Shown piece after piece: positions 53,575 through 63,061 of a stretch of DNA of 64,000 bases (positions are counted from its first letter, which is position 1; each line of letters begins with the position of its first letter). The notes beneath the pieces are model-generated. The model was not told the origin of the DNA. It searched no databases and saw nothing but the letters and a program-made list of their open reading frames with translations. The position numbers were made by a program, and so were the translations under genes. Source of the stretch: Macrococcus lamae (lineage in GTDB: Bacteria; Bacillota; Bacilli; Staphylococcales; Staphylococcaceae); the NCBI RefSeq assembly GCF_004359545.1, contig NZ_SCWB01000004.1:55544-119543 (forward strand), written 5' to 3'.

Positions 53575-53576
53575 TG

Positions 53577-54380
53577 TTATTCACTCGAGATAAATGAATC
53601 ATGGACTCGTTTCCAGAATGGAAAAGGTCTGAACCGCGCAAATTTAATTTTTTCATCTGCCACACGATACTGAATAGAGGCGATGCCTTGATGGTCGCTC
53701 GCGATATGATCAATCGTCAGCTGTAGTATTCCGCGATTAACCGGTGTCACATGTATCGTATGATGTTTAGGGAGTACGAGCGGCGATCCGACCGTTCTGA
53801 ACACACGGTTATTAATAGAAGCAATCTCTGCCATCTGCATCGCCTCTAAAGAAGGATGAATCAGTGCACCACCGAGCGCCTTATTATAAGCTGTCGAACC
53901 GCTAGGCGTTGACATGCACAAACCATCCCCACGGAACCGTTCGAACTGTTGACCACGGATATCAACATCGACGACAAGTGTTGCACCATTATGCGTTTTG
54001 ATCGTCGCTTCGTTCAATGCCAGATAACGAGATTCCCGACCGCCGTTCGAATATCTGACAATGACTTCTATTAATGGATATTCAATGCGCTGAATCGGTT
54101 CATTGTTAATAGCAATAATGAGACGTTCTACTTCATGTGGCAGCCAGTCAGCATAAAACCCGAGATGTCCGGTATGAACACCTACAAAACTGCAGTCGTC
54201 CAGGCGGTGGCTATAAGTATGAAAGGCCTGGAGCAATGTTCCATCACCGCCGACAGAAATAACAATATCAGGTTCTTCATGATCTTCAATCATTTTAAAG
54301 TCTTTCATATAACTCTTCATCTTTTGAGTTAACGCATTGCTTTTTGAATCACCTTTTGAAAGAATAGTGTATTTCAGCAC
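53577..54380 (-). CDS. nadK: NAD kinase
   Basis: NadK phosphorylates NAD+ to NADP+. The 267-residue protein has the GGDGT motif ([15 protein letters not shown]), NEATIK, the ribose-binding [20 protein letters not shown] and a basic aromatic C-terminus. It matches recalled staphylococcal PpnK. I use GTG 54380, the third codon of the longest frame, because AGGGG then has proper spacing and the next residues ([16 protein letters not shown]) are where PpnK begins. It lies a few bases after relQ and shares its transcript. Confidence 0.94.
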   Translation of the reverse strand: MLKYTILSKGDSKSNALTQKMKSYMKDFKMIEDHEEPDIVISVGGDGTLLQAFHTYSHRLDDCSFVGVHTGHLGFYADWLPHEVERLIIAINNEPIQRIEYPLIEVIVRYSNGGRESRYLALNEATIKTHNGATLVVDVDIRGQQFERFRGDGLCMSTPSGSTAYNKALGGALIHPSLEAMQMAEIASINNRVFRTVGSPLVLPKHHTIHVTPVNRGILQLTIDHIASDHQGIASIQYRVADEKIKFARFRPFPFWKRVHDSFISSE

Positions 54381-54388
54381 ACTCACCC

Positions 54389-55015
54389 CTATCTTAATTC
54401 ACTTCGCTGTTCAGAATAATATTTCTGTGCTTCTTTAATCTCTTCTCTAATTTCGGACATTTCCTCATCCAAAAGATAAGCCGCTTCTGCTGCACGCTCA
54501 AGTCGATGCTGTATTTCCGGTGGATAATCACCATCGTATTTATAGCGAAGAGTATGCTCAATTGTAGCCCAGAAGTTCATTGCTAGAGTTCTGATCTGGA
54601 TTTCAGCCAGTATAAAGCGCTGTCCGTCAAGCGTTTCTATTGGATATTTAACAATGACATGATAAGAACGGTAACCACTTTCCTTAGTTTCCTTAATGTA
54701 GTCCCGTTCTTCCACCACCTCAAAATCTTTTCTGTTTTTCAGCAGAACAACGACAATGTCAATATCATCTACAAACTGGCACATCATACGAAGACCCGCG
54801 ATATCATACATTTCTTCTGACAGTTTATCAAACTGTATGCCCCTTTTATTTGCTTTTTCAATGATGCTCGGTATAGGTTTCACTCTACCTGTCACAAACT
54901 CAATGGGTGAAGATTTTCCTTCCCTTTCATACTGCTTACGGATCCCCTTGAGTTTAATCTTCAGTTCATCTATTGCCTGTTTGTATGGCGCTAAAAAGAT
55001 ATCCCATTGATTCAT
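54389..55015 (-). CDS. relQ: Small alarmone synthetase RelQ
   Basis: RelQ makes (p)ppGpp from ATP and GDP or GTP during cell-wall and other stresses. The 208-residue protein is a single synthetase domain with no hydrolase, with [42 protein letters not shown] and [22 protein letters not shown], the tetramer-forming type. ATG 55015 is chosen over GTG 55024, because GAGG lies 8 bases before it and RelQ proteins begin MNQWD. It leads the relQ-nadK-rluA series. Confidence 0.95.
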   Translation of the reverse strand: MNQWDIFLAPYKQAIDELKIKLKGIRKQYEREGKSSPIEFVTGRVKPIPSIIEKANKRGIQFDKLSEEMYDIAGLRMMCQFVDDIDIVVVLLKNRKDFEVVEERDYIKETKESGYRSYHVIVKYPIETLDGQRFILAEIQIRTLAMNFWATIEHTLRYKYDGDYPPEIQHRLERAAEAAYLLDEEMSEIREEIKEAQKYYSEQRSELR

Positions 55016-55032
55016 TTGTTTCACCTCAGATT

Positions 55033-55377
55033 CTACAGTTCAAATACTTCTTCAACACGTTCTACGAAAGATTTACCATAATTATGGTTACCTTCTATAT
55101 TTTCAAGCAGCATTGCGAACTCCTCATTAAAACGATCGAGTTCAATCGTTCCATATAACATCCAATTCCAGTCCTTATATTCCTTCATCATCTGCCATGT
55201 TTCCTGGACGAATCTTAGATGATGATAGACGGCACCATCATCCAGCAAGTAGACAAACTGAAAGTGATCGCTGTCAGTCAGCAGCTGTCCTGCAGGTCTT
55301 ACATCGATAGGTTCTTCCTCTGTATAGACGTGAACAGACCCATCCACTAATTTGATTTCATTGACATGTAAATTCAT
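55033..55377 (-). CDS. UPF0738 family protein (YjbL-like)
   Basis: The 114-residue soluble protein, with DSDHFQFVYLLDDG, WNWMLYGTIELDRFNEEFAMLLENIEGN and an acidic C-terminus, matches the small UPF0738 protein found next to relQ in staphylococci and Bacillus. Its function is unknown to me. GGGAGAG precedes the ATG. It is 17 bases upstream of relQ on the same strand and is the first gene of that operon, divergent from the CYTH gene across about 117 bases. Confidence 0.85.
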   Translation of the reverse strand: MNLHVNEIKLVDGSVHVYTEEEPIDVRPAGQLLTDSDHFQFVYLLDDGAVYHHLRFVQETWQMMKEYKDWNWMLYGTIELDRFNEEFAMLLENIEGNHNYGKSFVERVEEVFEL

Positions 55378-55494
55378 TATTATCTCTCCCTTAACATAGA
55401 TATTTTAACATAAAACAAATGCAAGTCGTACTATAGCTTATTTCTTTACTTCATTTATCGAGTCCGCCATAATTTGTATATGGAGGGGATTGGA

Positions 55495-56076
55495 TTGAAA
55501 GAACTAGAAATAGAATTTAAAAACATGCTGAATTATGATACATATGCACGTTTAAGAGATACATTATTTAAAAATGCTGAAGCTATAACGCAGACTAACT
55601 TTTATATTGATACGCCGGACCACCAGCTTATAGAGCAGAAAGTATCATTAAGAATCAGAGATATTAAAGGCAGACTTGTCATGACTCTGAAAATCCCCCA
55701 GGAAATCGGTATTATGGAATATCACGATGATATTTCCGATGCTCTATTTGATCATGAGCATATAACAGAAAATGATATACCAGACTCTATTAAAGTACAG
55801 TTATCAGCTTATGGAGTAGACTTAAATCAACTCAGAATCATTGGAGCACTATCTACTGAGCGCAGAGAAACACGTTATCAGGATGGTCTGCTCGTACTCG
55901 ATGCCAGCCATTACCTCGATGCTGAAGATTATGAATTAGAGTTCGAAGTGCGTGATTATGAACCAGGTCTAGCACAGTTTGAACAGTTTTTAATTGACTA
56001 TCAAATAACGGGGCAGCAAACCTTGAATAAAGTGCAGAGGTTCTACTCCAGACATAATCAACTTATAAGCAAATAA
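55495..56076 (+). CDS. CYTH domain protein (YjbK-like)
   Basis: The 193-residue protein has the CYTH N-terminal signature E-x-E-x-K (LEIEFK, residues about 4-9). Charged strands of the triphosphate tunnel follow (SLRIRDIKGRLVMTLKIP, TERRETRYQDGLLVLD, DYELEFEV). Such proteins cleave inorganic triphosphate or bind nucleotides; this group lies near relQ in Firmicutes. Start TTG 55495 has GGAGG 8 bases upstream. The haemoglobin and spxH genes follow on the same strand with small gaps, forming yjbK-yjbI-yjbH. Confidence 0.88.
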   Translation: MKELEIEFKNMLNYDTYARLRDTLFKNAEAITQTNFYIDTPDHQLIEQKVSLRIRDIKGRLVMTLKIPQEIGIMEYHDDISDALFDHEHITENDIPDSIKVQLSAYGVDLNQLRIIGALSTERRETRYQDGLLVLDASHYLDAEDYELEFEVRDYEPGLAQFEQFLIDYQITGQQTLNKVQRFYSRHNQLISK

Positions 56077-56124
56077 CTTTAATATTACTGTTAACATGAT
56101 ATATTTAAATAAAAGGTGATTAAA

Positions 56125-56502
56125 TTGTCAGTTCCATTTGATGCAATCGGTCAGGAAACTTTGCATGCTGTGATTGACCGTTTTTACGAATACGTGAAAG
56201 CAGATGAAAGAATAAATCATCTGTTTCCCGATGATTTATCTGAGACAGCGAGAAAACAAAAGCAGTTTCTTACACAGTTTCTAGGTGGTCCATCTTTATA
56301 CACAGATGAACATGGACATCCTATGCTGCGCATGCGGCATTTACCGTTTCAGATTACGCCATCAGCAAGAGATGCCTGGCTTGAGAATATGAACATTGCA
56401 CTGAACGATTTTGTTATTGATAAAGCTTTAAAAGACTATATATTTGAACGTCTGACTTTGACCGCGACACATATGATAAACACTGAAGAAAATTGTAGGT
56501 GA
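56125..56502 (+). CDS. Truncated haemoglobin, group II (YjbI-like)
   Basis: The 125-residue protein has the truncated globin signatures VIDRFYEYVKADERINHLFP, KQFLTQFLGGPSLYTD and HGHPMLRMRHLPFQI, the last containing the proximal His of the F helix, with the Trp of WLENM seen in group II. These bind haem and oxygen or nitric oxide. Start TTG 56125 has AAAGGTGA 6 bases upstream. It sits 4 bases before spxH, so both products come from one mRNA. In Bacillus the neighbour YjbH delivers Spx to ClpXP, and the globin may link to redox or thiol stress. Confidence 0.9.
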   Translation: MSVPFDAIGQETLHAVIDRFYEYVKADERINHLFPDDLSETARKQKQFLTQFLGGPSLYTDEHGHPMLRMRHLPFQITPSARDAWLENMNIALNDFVIDKALKDYIFERLTLTATHMINTEENCR

Positions 56503-56506
56503 AAAT

Positions 56507-57292
56507 ATGAAACATTTAGAGGTCATTCATAATGATAAGTGTCTCTCTCTTCAACCCGTGAAGAAGGTGGAAATTTATTCATTCTTTGATCCATTCTGTA
56601 AAGATTGCTGGGACCTCAAAGCTGTTCTTCGTAAATTACAGATTGAGTACAGCCAATATGTAGAAATCAAGCAAATACTACTTCCTACTTTGCGCGTACT
56701 GACGAAATGTCAGGCTCAAAGTACAACGGAAGATGATAATATCGCATTAGCGTATAAAGCAGCAGAACTGCAGGGCAGAAAAAGAGCGGCTATGTTCCTG
56801 CGCTATGTCCAGAATGAGATCATGCCGAAACAAGATATTATTACACGAGAACTGATTATTGAATGTGCGAAAAAGGCACGTCTCGATATTGATACGTTCC
56901 TGACTGATATAAAAAGTATCCACGTCACTAACTCTTTAAAAGTGGATCAGCATATTTCAAGAGAAATGGAAGTAACGATGTCACCGACTTTAGTATTTTT
57001 TAATGAGAATTTCGAGGATGATGGATTAAAAGTCGAAGGCATTCAGCAGTATGCCATCTATACTTATCTCATCAATGAACTCATCAGTCATTCGATCGAA
57101 AAAGAACTGCCTCCAAAAATCGAAGAATATATTATAGAAAATGAATTAGTGAGCGAAAGCGAATTAGAAGTCATCTATGAATGGCCAAAAAATGTTCTAT
57201 CGAGAGAACTGAAGAAATTAAAGCTGATGAATAAGATCGAAGCGGTGACATATTCCTCAGGTCAGTACTGGAGAAAAAAAGAAGCGATATAG
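56507..57292 (+). CDS. spxH: ClpXP adaptor protein SpxH (YjbH)
   Basis: SpxH binds Spx and presents it to ClpXP for degradation, keeping Spx low without stress. The 261-residue protein is DsbA-like, with a thioredoxin-type CxxC (Cys31, Cys34 in FCKDCWDLK), a helical insert and EVTMSPTLVFFNE with the cis-Pro position. It matches recalled staphylococcal YjbH. It begins 4 bases after the haemoglobin gene, with AGGTGAAA upstream. Its target gene spx lies 4.4 kb away in the same window, with mecA between them. A perfect 20-base hairpin follows. Confidence 0.93.
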   Translation: MKHLEVIHNDKCLSLQPVKKVEIYSFFDPFCKDCWDLKAVLRKLQIEYSQYVEIKQILLPTLRVLTKCQAQSTTEDDNIALAYKAAELQGRKRAAMFLRYVQNEIMPKQDIITRELIIECAKKARLDIDTFLTDIKSIHVTNSLKVDQHISREMEVTMSPTLVFFNENFEDDGLKVEGIQQYAIYTYLINELISHSIEKELPPKIEEYIIENELVSESELEVIYEWPKNVLSRELKKLKLMNKIEAVTYSSGQYWRKKEAI

Positions 57293-57317
57293 TCTTTTAA
57301 TAATATTATATAAAATG

Positions 57318-57365
57318 AAGAAGCGGTTAACCACTAGATTTATCCTAGTGGTTAACCGCTTCTTT
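57318..57365 (+). terminator. Terminator after spxH
   Basis: AAGAAGCGGTTAACCACTAG pairs perfectly over 20 bases with its complement around ATTTATC. The T-run (TCTTTAG) is short, but the stem is very stable. It begins 26 bases after the spxH stop codon. Confidence 0.85.
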
Positions 57366-57414
57366 AGTTTACATATAGAAGGCTATGACTACAATTAACT
57401 TCTTAATAGACGAC

Positions 57415-57513
57415 AAAAAAATACCGCGTCTGATTACGCGGTATTTAAACAAAGGGGATGGGAGAAATTTACACTCAAACAAAGGGGTATGTTTGGTTTG
57501 TGATAAATTTCAT
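57415..57513 (-). ncRNA. rsaE: Small regulatory RNA RsaE/RoxS
   Basis: A minus-strand transcript of about 99 bases lies between spxH and pepF, the place of RsaE in S. aureus. It matches the recalled RNA: a 5' part rich in ACAAAC, then ACCCCTTTGTTTG, a second unpaired block TCTCCCATCCCCTTTG, and a 3' terminator ACCGCG/CGCGGT followed by seven T. The two C-rich blocks are the seeds that pair with ribosome-binding sites of mRNAs for the TCA cycle, folate and amino-acid catabolism. The 5' end is set 7 bases after a TATCAT box. The only other sequence in the 306-base gap is the spxH terminator and about 85 bases with the RNA's promoter and a Rex-like site. Confidence 0.93.
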
Positions 57514-57519
57514 GTTTGT

Positions 57520-57570
57520 ATGATATCATGAATATACAAGTACTTCAACCTATTATGACTGATTTCACAA
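57520..57570 (-). promoter_or_regulatory. rsaE promoter with Rex-like operator
   Basis: TTGAAG (57543-57548) and TATCAT (57520-57525) are separated by 17 bases, a good vegetative promoter. Directly upstream, 57553-57570 on the minus strand reads TTGTGAAATCAGTCATAA, which matches 15 of 18 positions of the Rex site TTGTGAAWWWWTTCACAA. Rex senses the NADH/NAD+ ratio, and in Bacillus it represses roxS. The half-site TTGTGAA is perfect and the other half is weak. Confidence 0.65.
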
Positions 57571-57598
57571 TATCGACATAATGAAAACGTATTCTCTA

Positions 57599-59410
57599 TT
57601 AGTTGTTTGTTTCTTTGATCAAACGTTCAAATTCATTTAACCGTTCTTCAAATACTTTGCATGCTTTTTCAATTGGTTCGCTAGTCGTCATATCCACGCC
57701 TGCTTTTTTCAGTACTTCAATCGGATAGTCAGAGCTTCCGGCCTTAAGGAATGAGTTGATATATCTATCTACTGCCGGCTTGCCTTCGCTTAAGATCTGA
57801 TCGCTCAGTGCCATTGCAGCGCTATAGCCTGTCGCATATTGATACACATAATAATTATAGTAGAAATGGGGAATACGGCTCCATTCGCCTGCAATGAAGT
57901 CGTCATGTTCTACTGATTCACCGTAATATGCTTCATTTAAAGCTTTATACTCTTTGTTCAATCGTTCTGCTGTCAACGGCTCATTATTCTGAGCAAGCGT
58001 ATGAATGAGATGTTCAAATTCTGCAAACATCGTCTGTCTGAACACAGTACCGCGGAACCCTTCCAACTGGTAGTTCAGCAGATAAAGCTTTTTCTTTTCA
58101 TCCGTCAAAGTGTTATACATATGATGAGCGAGCAGTGCTTCATTACATGTTGAAGCTACTTCCGCTACAAATATAGAATAGCCGGACATATTTGAAGGCT
58201 GATTCTGTCTGGAAAAATAACTATGCGCCGAATGACCAAATTCATGCGTCAACGTAAACGTATTATTAATATTATCCGTCCAGTTCATCAAAATGTAAGG
58301 ATTAGTACCGTATGTTCCTGAAGAGTAAGCACCGCTTCTTTTACCTTTATTTTCATAGACATCGACCCAGCGGTTATTCAAACCTTCTTCAATAACAGCA
58401 GTATATTCCTCTCCCATCGGTTTTAAAGAATCGAGTACCCACTTCTTTGCTTCTTCGTAAGTCACTTCAAACTTCTCATCCTTAACTAGCGGAGTATACA
58501 TGTCGTACATTTTCATGTCATCAAGACCGAGCAGTTCTTTACGAAGTGCCGTATATCGATGCAGCAGCGGCAGGTGATCATGAACAGTCGATATTAAGTT
58601 GTCATATACCGCTTCAGGGATATCGTTGTTTGACAGTGCCTGATGACGCGGAGAATCGTATCCTCTGACTTTGCTTGAAAATACTGAAGCCTTCACTTTT
58701 CCTGCGAGCGTCTGAGACAATGTATTTTTGAACTGACCATAATTACGGTATATTTCCTTATAGGCATTCTCACGCAGCACTCTGTCAGTAGATTCAAGAT
58801 ATTGAATGTAAGTTCCTTGTGACAATGGATGTAACTGACCTTCTGCATCTTCAATATCATTGAAAGTCAGATCGGCATTATTGAACATGCCAAAGACATT
58901 GCTCGGTGTAGACAACGCTTCACCTGCTTCTGCCAGTATCTTCTCTTCCTTGTCTGACAAAACATGTGATCTTTTCTTGTTAATCAGCTCAAGATTGAAC
59001 TTAAACCGCTTTAGTCCTTCGTTCTCTTCAATAAATTGATTGAGCTGAGTTTCATCAATCGTCATCAGTTCAGGCAACATAAAACTCCAGGCGCTGCTGA
59101 ACTGTGAAGCAAGAGCTGCTGCTCTCTGGTCCATAGCTGTATAAGTATCATTCGATGTATCCTGATCATGTTTCAAATGAGCATAGACATAAACTTTGCC
59201 TAGCTTTTCATCAATTTCAGTATCTAGTAACAATGCTTTCAGTAAATGCTCAGCACTTTCCCCAAGCGTACCTTTCACTTCTTCTTCGCGTCCTAAATAA
59301 CCTTCAATCTCCTGGAATGCTTCTTCAAACGCATCATCGCTCGGAAAAATTTTAGTAAGATCCCATGTATTTTCTACAAGTTGTTGTTCCCGTGTAATAA
59401 TTTCTGTCAT
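57599..59410 (-). CDS. pepF: Oligoendopeptidase F
   Basis: PepF is a cytoplasmic zinc endopeptidase of family M3 that cleaves oligopeptides of about 7-17 residues. The 603-residue protein has the N-terminal helical PepF domain and the zinc motif in LTHEFGHSAHS (HExxH), with the downstream Glu in EVASTCNEALLA. Length is standard. AGGAGG precedes the ATG by 5 bases. It lies upstream of rsaE on the same strand, and no separate terminator was seen between its stop codon and the rsaE promoter. The 46-base gap to coiA is short. Confidence 0.95.
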   Translation of the reverse strand: MTEIITREQQLVENTWDLTKIFPSDDAFEEAFQEIEGYLGREEEVKGTLGESAEHLLKALLLDTEIDEKLGKVYVYAHLKHDQDTSNDTYTAMDQRAAALASQFSSAWSFMLPELMTIDETQLNQFIEENEGLKRFKFNLELINKKRSHVLSDKEEKILAEAGEALSTPSNVFGMFNNADLTFNDIEDAEGQLHPLSQGTYIQYLESTDRVLRENAYKEIYRNYGQFKNTLSQTLAGKVKASVFSSKVRGYDSPRHQALSNNDIPEAVYDNLISTVHDHLPLLHRYTALRKELLGLDDMKMYDMYTPLVKDEKFEVTYEEAKKWVLDSLKPMGEEYTAVIEEGLNNRWVDVYENKGKRSGAYSSGTYGTNPYILMNWTDNINNTFTLTHEFGHSAHSYFSRQNQPSNMSGYSIFVAEVASTCNEALLAHHMYNTLTDEKKKLYLLNYQLEGFRGTVFRQTMFAEFEHLIHTLAQNNEPLTAERLNKEYKALNEAYYGESVEHDDFIAGEWSRIPHFYYNYYVYQYATGYSAAMALSDQILSEGKPAVDRYINSFLKAGSSDYPIEVLKKAGVDMTTSEPIEKACKVFEERLNEFERLIKETNN

Positions 59411-59456
59411 AATGTCCTCCTAAAATAATGATTGTTATAATTTTCTCACTTTTCAA

Positions 59457-60443
59457 TCAAATTTGCACGTATAACTTTCTGACCGCTTCTTTATACTCTT
59501 TGAGTAGTCTCGCTGATATTTGAAGCTCTGAACAATCAATAGCATAATAACTATAGAACTCAAGTTCCTCAATAAATCGCTGAAGTGAAAAACTACCCGT
59601 ATATAATAGAAGTCGGAGTCTGCTCTGCCATCTGATCGGATGTGTCCTAATATAGAACTGACTCGGTACTATAATACCGATCTCCTTCGGCAGCTGACGC
59701 CAATGAATATTCAGCTGATACAACGCACTAAGCGTCGGCTCAAGTACGCTTCTTTGACTGAGACAAGTGCTGATGTACTTAGAACGTTCATGCTGATTGA
59801 TGATGTGGTAAGACTTGTAAGCTGACGTTTGTAGTACTTCCCGGCAGATCAGCTGAGTGATATCAGTGATGGGCCGACGTCTATATGATAGTGACAAGTT
59901 CTGCTGAACAGCAGTCAGTTCATATAAGTAAAAACAATTTCCGGCAGTATCATATGTAATCAGTAATCTATTTACAGCATCCACCATACTCCTCTGAAAC
60001 AAAGTCAGTTTGACTGTTCCATTATCCTTCTTAATAGCTTGCTCTGAAGCAATCCAGACCACGTCCATATTAATTGATCTGTAGCCATAAGTTCTTCCCA
60101 ATAACTTATCCACTGGAATAACCGAGAGCTGAAGTTCCAGAGCAAATCGGTGATTGACAAGAATATCTGGAATCTGTTCTATTTCATCAATATAATACTC
60201 CATAGCAACATGTTCATGCTGACATAACCGGTACAAGGCATGTTTCCCTGCCAGGTGAGCCGCTGATTCCTGTTTGTACGTCGCTTTATAGCAGTCTTTA
60301 ATGCGCTGATGAGAGAAGTGTGCTATTTTAAAGCGTCCTTTCTTTAGGACGACAGGACTTAAACAGACCGGACACATGAACGTATGACCATTTGCTTTGT
60401 CGGCTGTTATATAATGACCTTCACTGTTAATAGCTATAAGCAT
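59457..60443 (-). CDS. coiA: Competence protein CoiA-like
   Basis: CoiA proteins are nuclease-like factors that aid transformation in streptococci, probably with RecA-DprA. The 328-residue protein has an N-terminal zinc-finger-like part (MCPVCLSPVVLKKG, then HFSHQR and DC), followed by a restriction-nuclease-like core containing FALELQLSVIPVDKLLGRT, where E-x-Q is the catalytic region. ATG 60443 has GGAGG 9 bases upstream. It lies between mecA and pepF, as in staphylococci, and with comK it gives the window two competence-related genes. Confidence 0.85.
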   Translation of the reverse strand: MLIAINSEGHYITADKANGHTFMCPVCLSPVVLKKGRFKIAHFSHQRIKDCYKATYKQESAAHLAGKHALYRLCQHEHVAMEYYIDEIEQIPDILVNHRFALELQLSVIPVDKLLGRTYGYRSINMDVVWIASEQAIKKDNGTVKLTLFQRSMVDAVNRLLITYDTAGNCFYLYELTAVQQNLSLSYRRRPITDITQLICREVLQTSAYKSYHIINQHERSKYISTCLSQRSVLEPTLSALYQLNIHWRQLPKEIGIIVPSQFYIRTHPIRWQSRLRLLLYTGSFSLQRFIEELEFYSYYAIDCSELQISARLLKEYKEAVRKLYVQI

Positions 60444-60519
60444 CAAAAAACACCTCCTACTTTATAATCGTAAGAAGTGCAGATTTGATTTATTAAATTT
60501 ATTTAAACATAGTAAATTA

Positions 60520-61203
60520 TCATTTAAAATAACGCTTCACTTGATTACGTACATTATGGCTCATCACAACTTTACCATATTCCTCAAGCAGTGCATGATT
60601 CATCTTGGTCTGGTCAGCATACTCAAAGATATGCGCCACATAACCGTCGATGACATCAACCGACATCTGTTTGTCAAACTGAACATAGTAATAGTACCGA
60701 CCTTCATACATGTAGAGCAGGTCCTCGAAATCAACATGTGCAAATTCATGAGAGTGACTGAATTGAATAACAGTTTCCAGATCATTGAATTGAACAAGAA
60801 TATCATCCGTAAAAACCAAACTCTGTTGATTGACTGTCGTCTCATCTCCAGTCAGCAAATTAGTCAGATCATGATCGTTCTCAATAGCCTTATTCAAAAA
60901 TTCATTGACTTGATATTCAAGTCTATCATCTGATTCTTCTTCAGGCATATGCATAAATTCATCATTACGTGATTTAGTGACAACAAACTCAATTCCTTTG
61001 TCGAAAGCATGGACTTGAATCCAGAGCGGACCTTCAATAACAAATTCTTCTTCCTGGTTGACTTCTTCCATCATGGACCAGAAGAACTCTTCACCCTTCT
61101 TGCGGTTAGTCCATAAATCATCCTGCTTGAATCCTCGCTCTTCCAAGTCAGTATATGTTAAATAAAATTTTATAGTAACATCATTGATACGTTCTATTCT
61201 CAT
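60520..61203 (-). CDS. mecA: Adaptor protein MecA
   Basis: MecA links substrates such as ComK to the ClpCP protease; this is the adaptor and not the methicillin-resistance PBP2a gene of the same name. The 227-residue protein has the N-terminal target domain (MRIERINDVTIKFYLTYTDLEERGF, WTNRKKGEEFFWSMMEEV, GPLWIQVHAFDKGIEF), an acidic linker with PEEESDD, and the C-terminal ClpC-binding domain with FEDLLYMYEGRYYYYV and EYGKVVMSHNVRNQVKRYF. It is slightly shorter than the S. aureus protein, mostly in the linker. ATG 61203 has GGAGG 9 bases upstream; ATG 61206 is also possible. Confidence 0.94.
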   Translation of the reverse strand: MRIERINDVTIKFYLTYTDLEERGFKQDDLWTNRKKGEEFFWSMMEEVNQEEEFVIEGPLWIQVHAFDKGIEFVVTKSRNDEFMHMPEEESDDRLEYQVNEFLNKAIENDHDLTNLLTGDETTVNQQSLVFTDDILVQFNDLETVIQFSHSHEFAHVDFEDLLYMYEGRYYYYVQFDKQMSVDVIDGYVAHIFEYADQTKMNHALLEEYGKVVMSHNVRNQVKRYFK

Positions 61204-61291
61204 CATGTATCCCTCCATCTCTGAATGAATAGTAATCTCATTGTATTATAACGGAAGGAAAAAACATAGTAATTTGATTACTACAGCATAC

Positions 61292-61319
61292 AAAAAAAGC
61301 TGCCGGTAAAAGGCAGCTG
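61292..61319 (-). terminator. Terminator after spx
   Basis: On the minus strand CAGCTGCC pairs with GGCAGC(TT) around TTTTACC, followed by seven T. It ends the spx transcript 12 bases after the stop codon and before mecA. Confidence 0.9.
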
Positions 61320-61330
61320 AAGGATTGCTA

Positions 61331-61726
61331 TTAATCGACCATACGCTGAGCTTCAAGCAGCTGGAACGTACGTACTTTGCGAGGAAGGAAACGACGAATT
61401 TCATCTTCATTATAACCAACCTGCAGACGCTTTTCATCCAATATAATTGGTCGACGTAATAAACCTGGATGTTGCTGGATGATTTCATATAAATCTTGTA
61501 AAGGCATTGCATCAATATCAATATTTAGTTTCTGGAATGTTTTAGAACGTGTAGAAATAATTTCGTCAGTTCCATCTTCCGTCATTCTTAAAATAGCTTT
61601 AATTTCATCAATTGTTAAGTTATCAGAAAAAATATTGCGCTCCGTATACGGAATATCATGTTCTTGTAACCATGCTTTCGCTTTACGGCAAGATGTGCAA
61701 CTTGGTGAAGTAAATAATGTTACCAT
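61331..61726 (-). CDS. spx: Global stress regulator Spx
   Basis: Spx binds the alpha subunit of RNA polymerase and redirects transcription to thiol-stress genes. The 131-residue protein has the redox switch Cys10-x-x-Cys13 ([11 protein letters not shown]), the RNA-polymerase contact segment [29 protein letters not shown] and the C-terminal tail [10 protein letters not shown] that ClpXP recognises. It is almost identical to recalled staphylococcal Spx. ATG 61726 has GGAGAG upstream. A good promoter precedes it. SpxH and MecA in the same window act on ClpP substrates, including Spx. Confidence 0.96.
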   Translation of the reverse strand: MVTLFTSPSCTSCRKAKAWLQEHDIPYTERNIFSDNLTIDEIKAILRMTEDGTDEIISTRSKTFQKLNIDIDAMPLQDLYEIIQQHPGLLRRPIILDEKRLQVGYNEDEIRRFLPRKVRTFQLLEAQRMVD

Positions 61727-61749
61727 ACATCTCACTCTCCTATTTGTAT

Positions 61750-61778
61750 ATGTATTATATCGATTAGTATTATGTCAA
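61750..61778 (-). promoter_or_regulatory. Promoter of spx
   Basis: A perfect TTGACA (61773-61778) is followed after 17 bases by ATACAT (61750-61755) on the minus strand, 23 bases before the ATG. A second TATAAT-like run overlaps the spacer. Confidence 0.65.
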
Positions 61779-63020
<1,242 letters not shown>

Positions 63021-63022
<2 letters not shown>

Positions 63023-63056
63023 AGAAGGTTCAGGACTAATCCTGAACCTTCTTTTT
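63021..63056. terminator. Bidirectional terminator between trpS and the opp gene
   Basis: AAAGAAGGTTCAGGA and its complement form a perfect 15-base stem around CTAA, with TTTTT on the right and A-rich sequence on the left, so it ends both convergent transcripts. Confidence 0.92.
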
Positions 63057-63061
63057 GTGTA

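Noticed and set aside
60520..61203. Methicillin resistance gene mecA
   Set aside because: The protein is the 227-residue ClpC adaptor with no penicillin-binding domain; only the gene name is shared.
61246..61521. Minus-strand frame overlapping spx
   Set aside because: It runs over the spx 3' end and its terminator in another frame and resembles no family.
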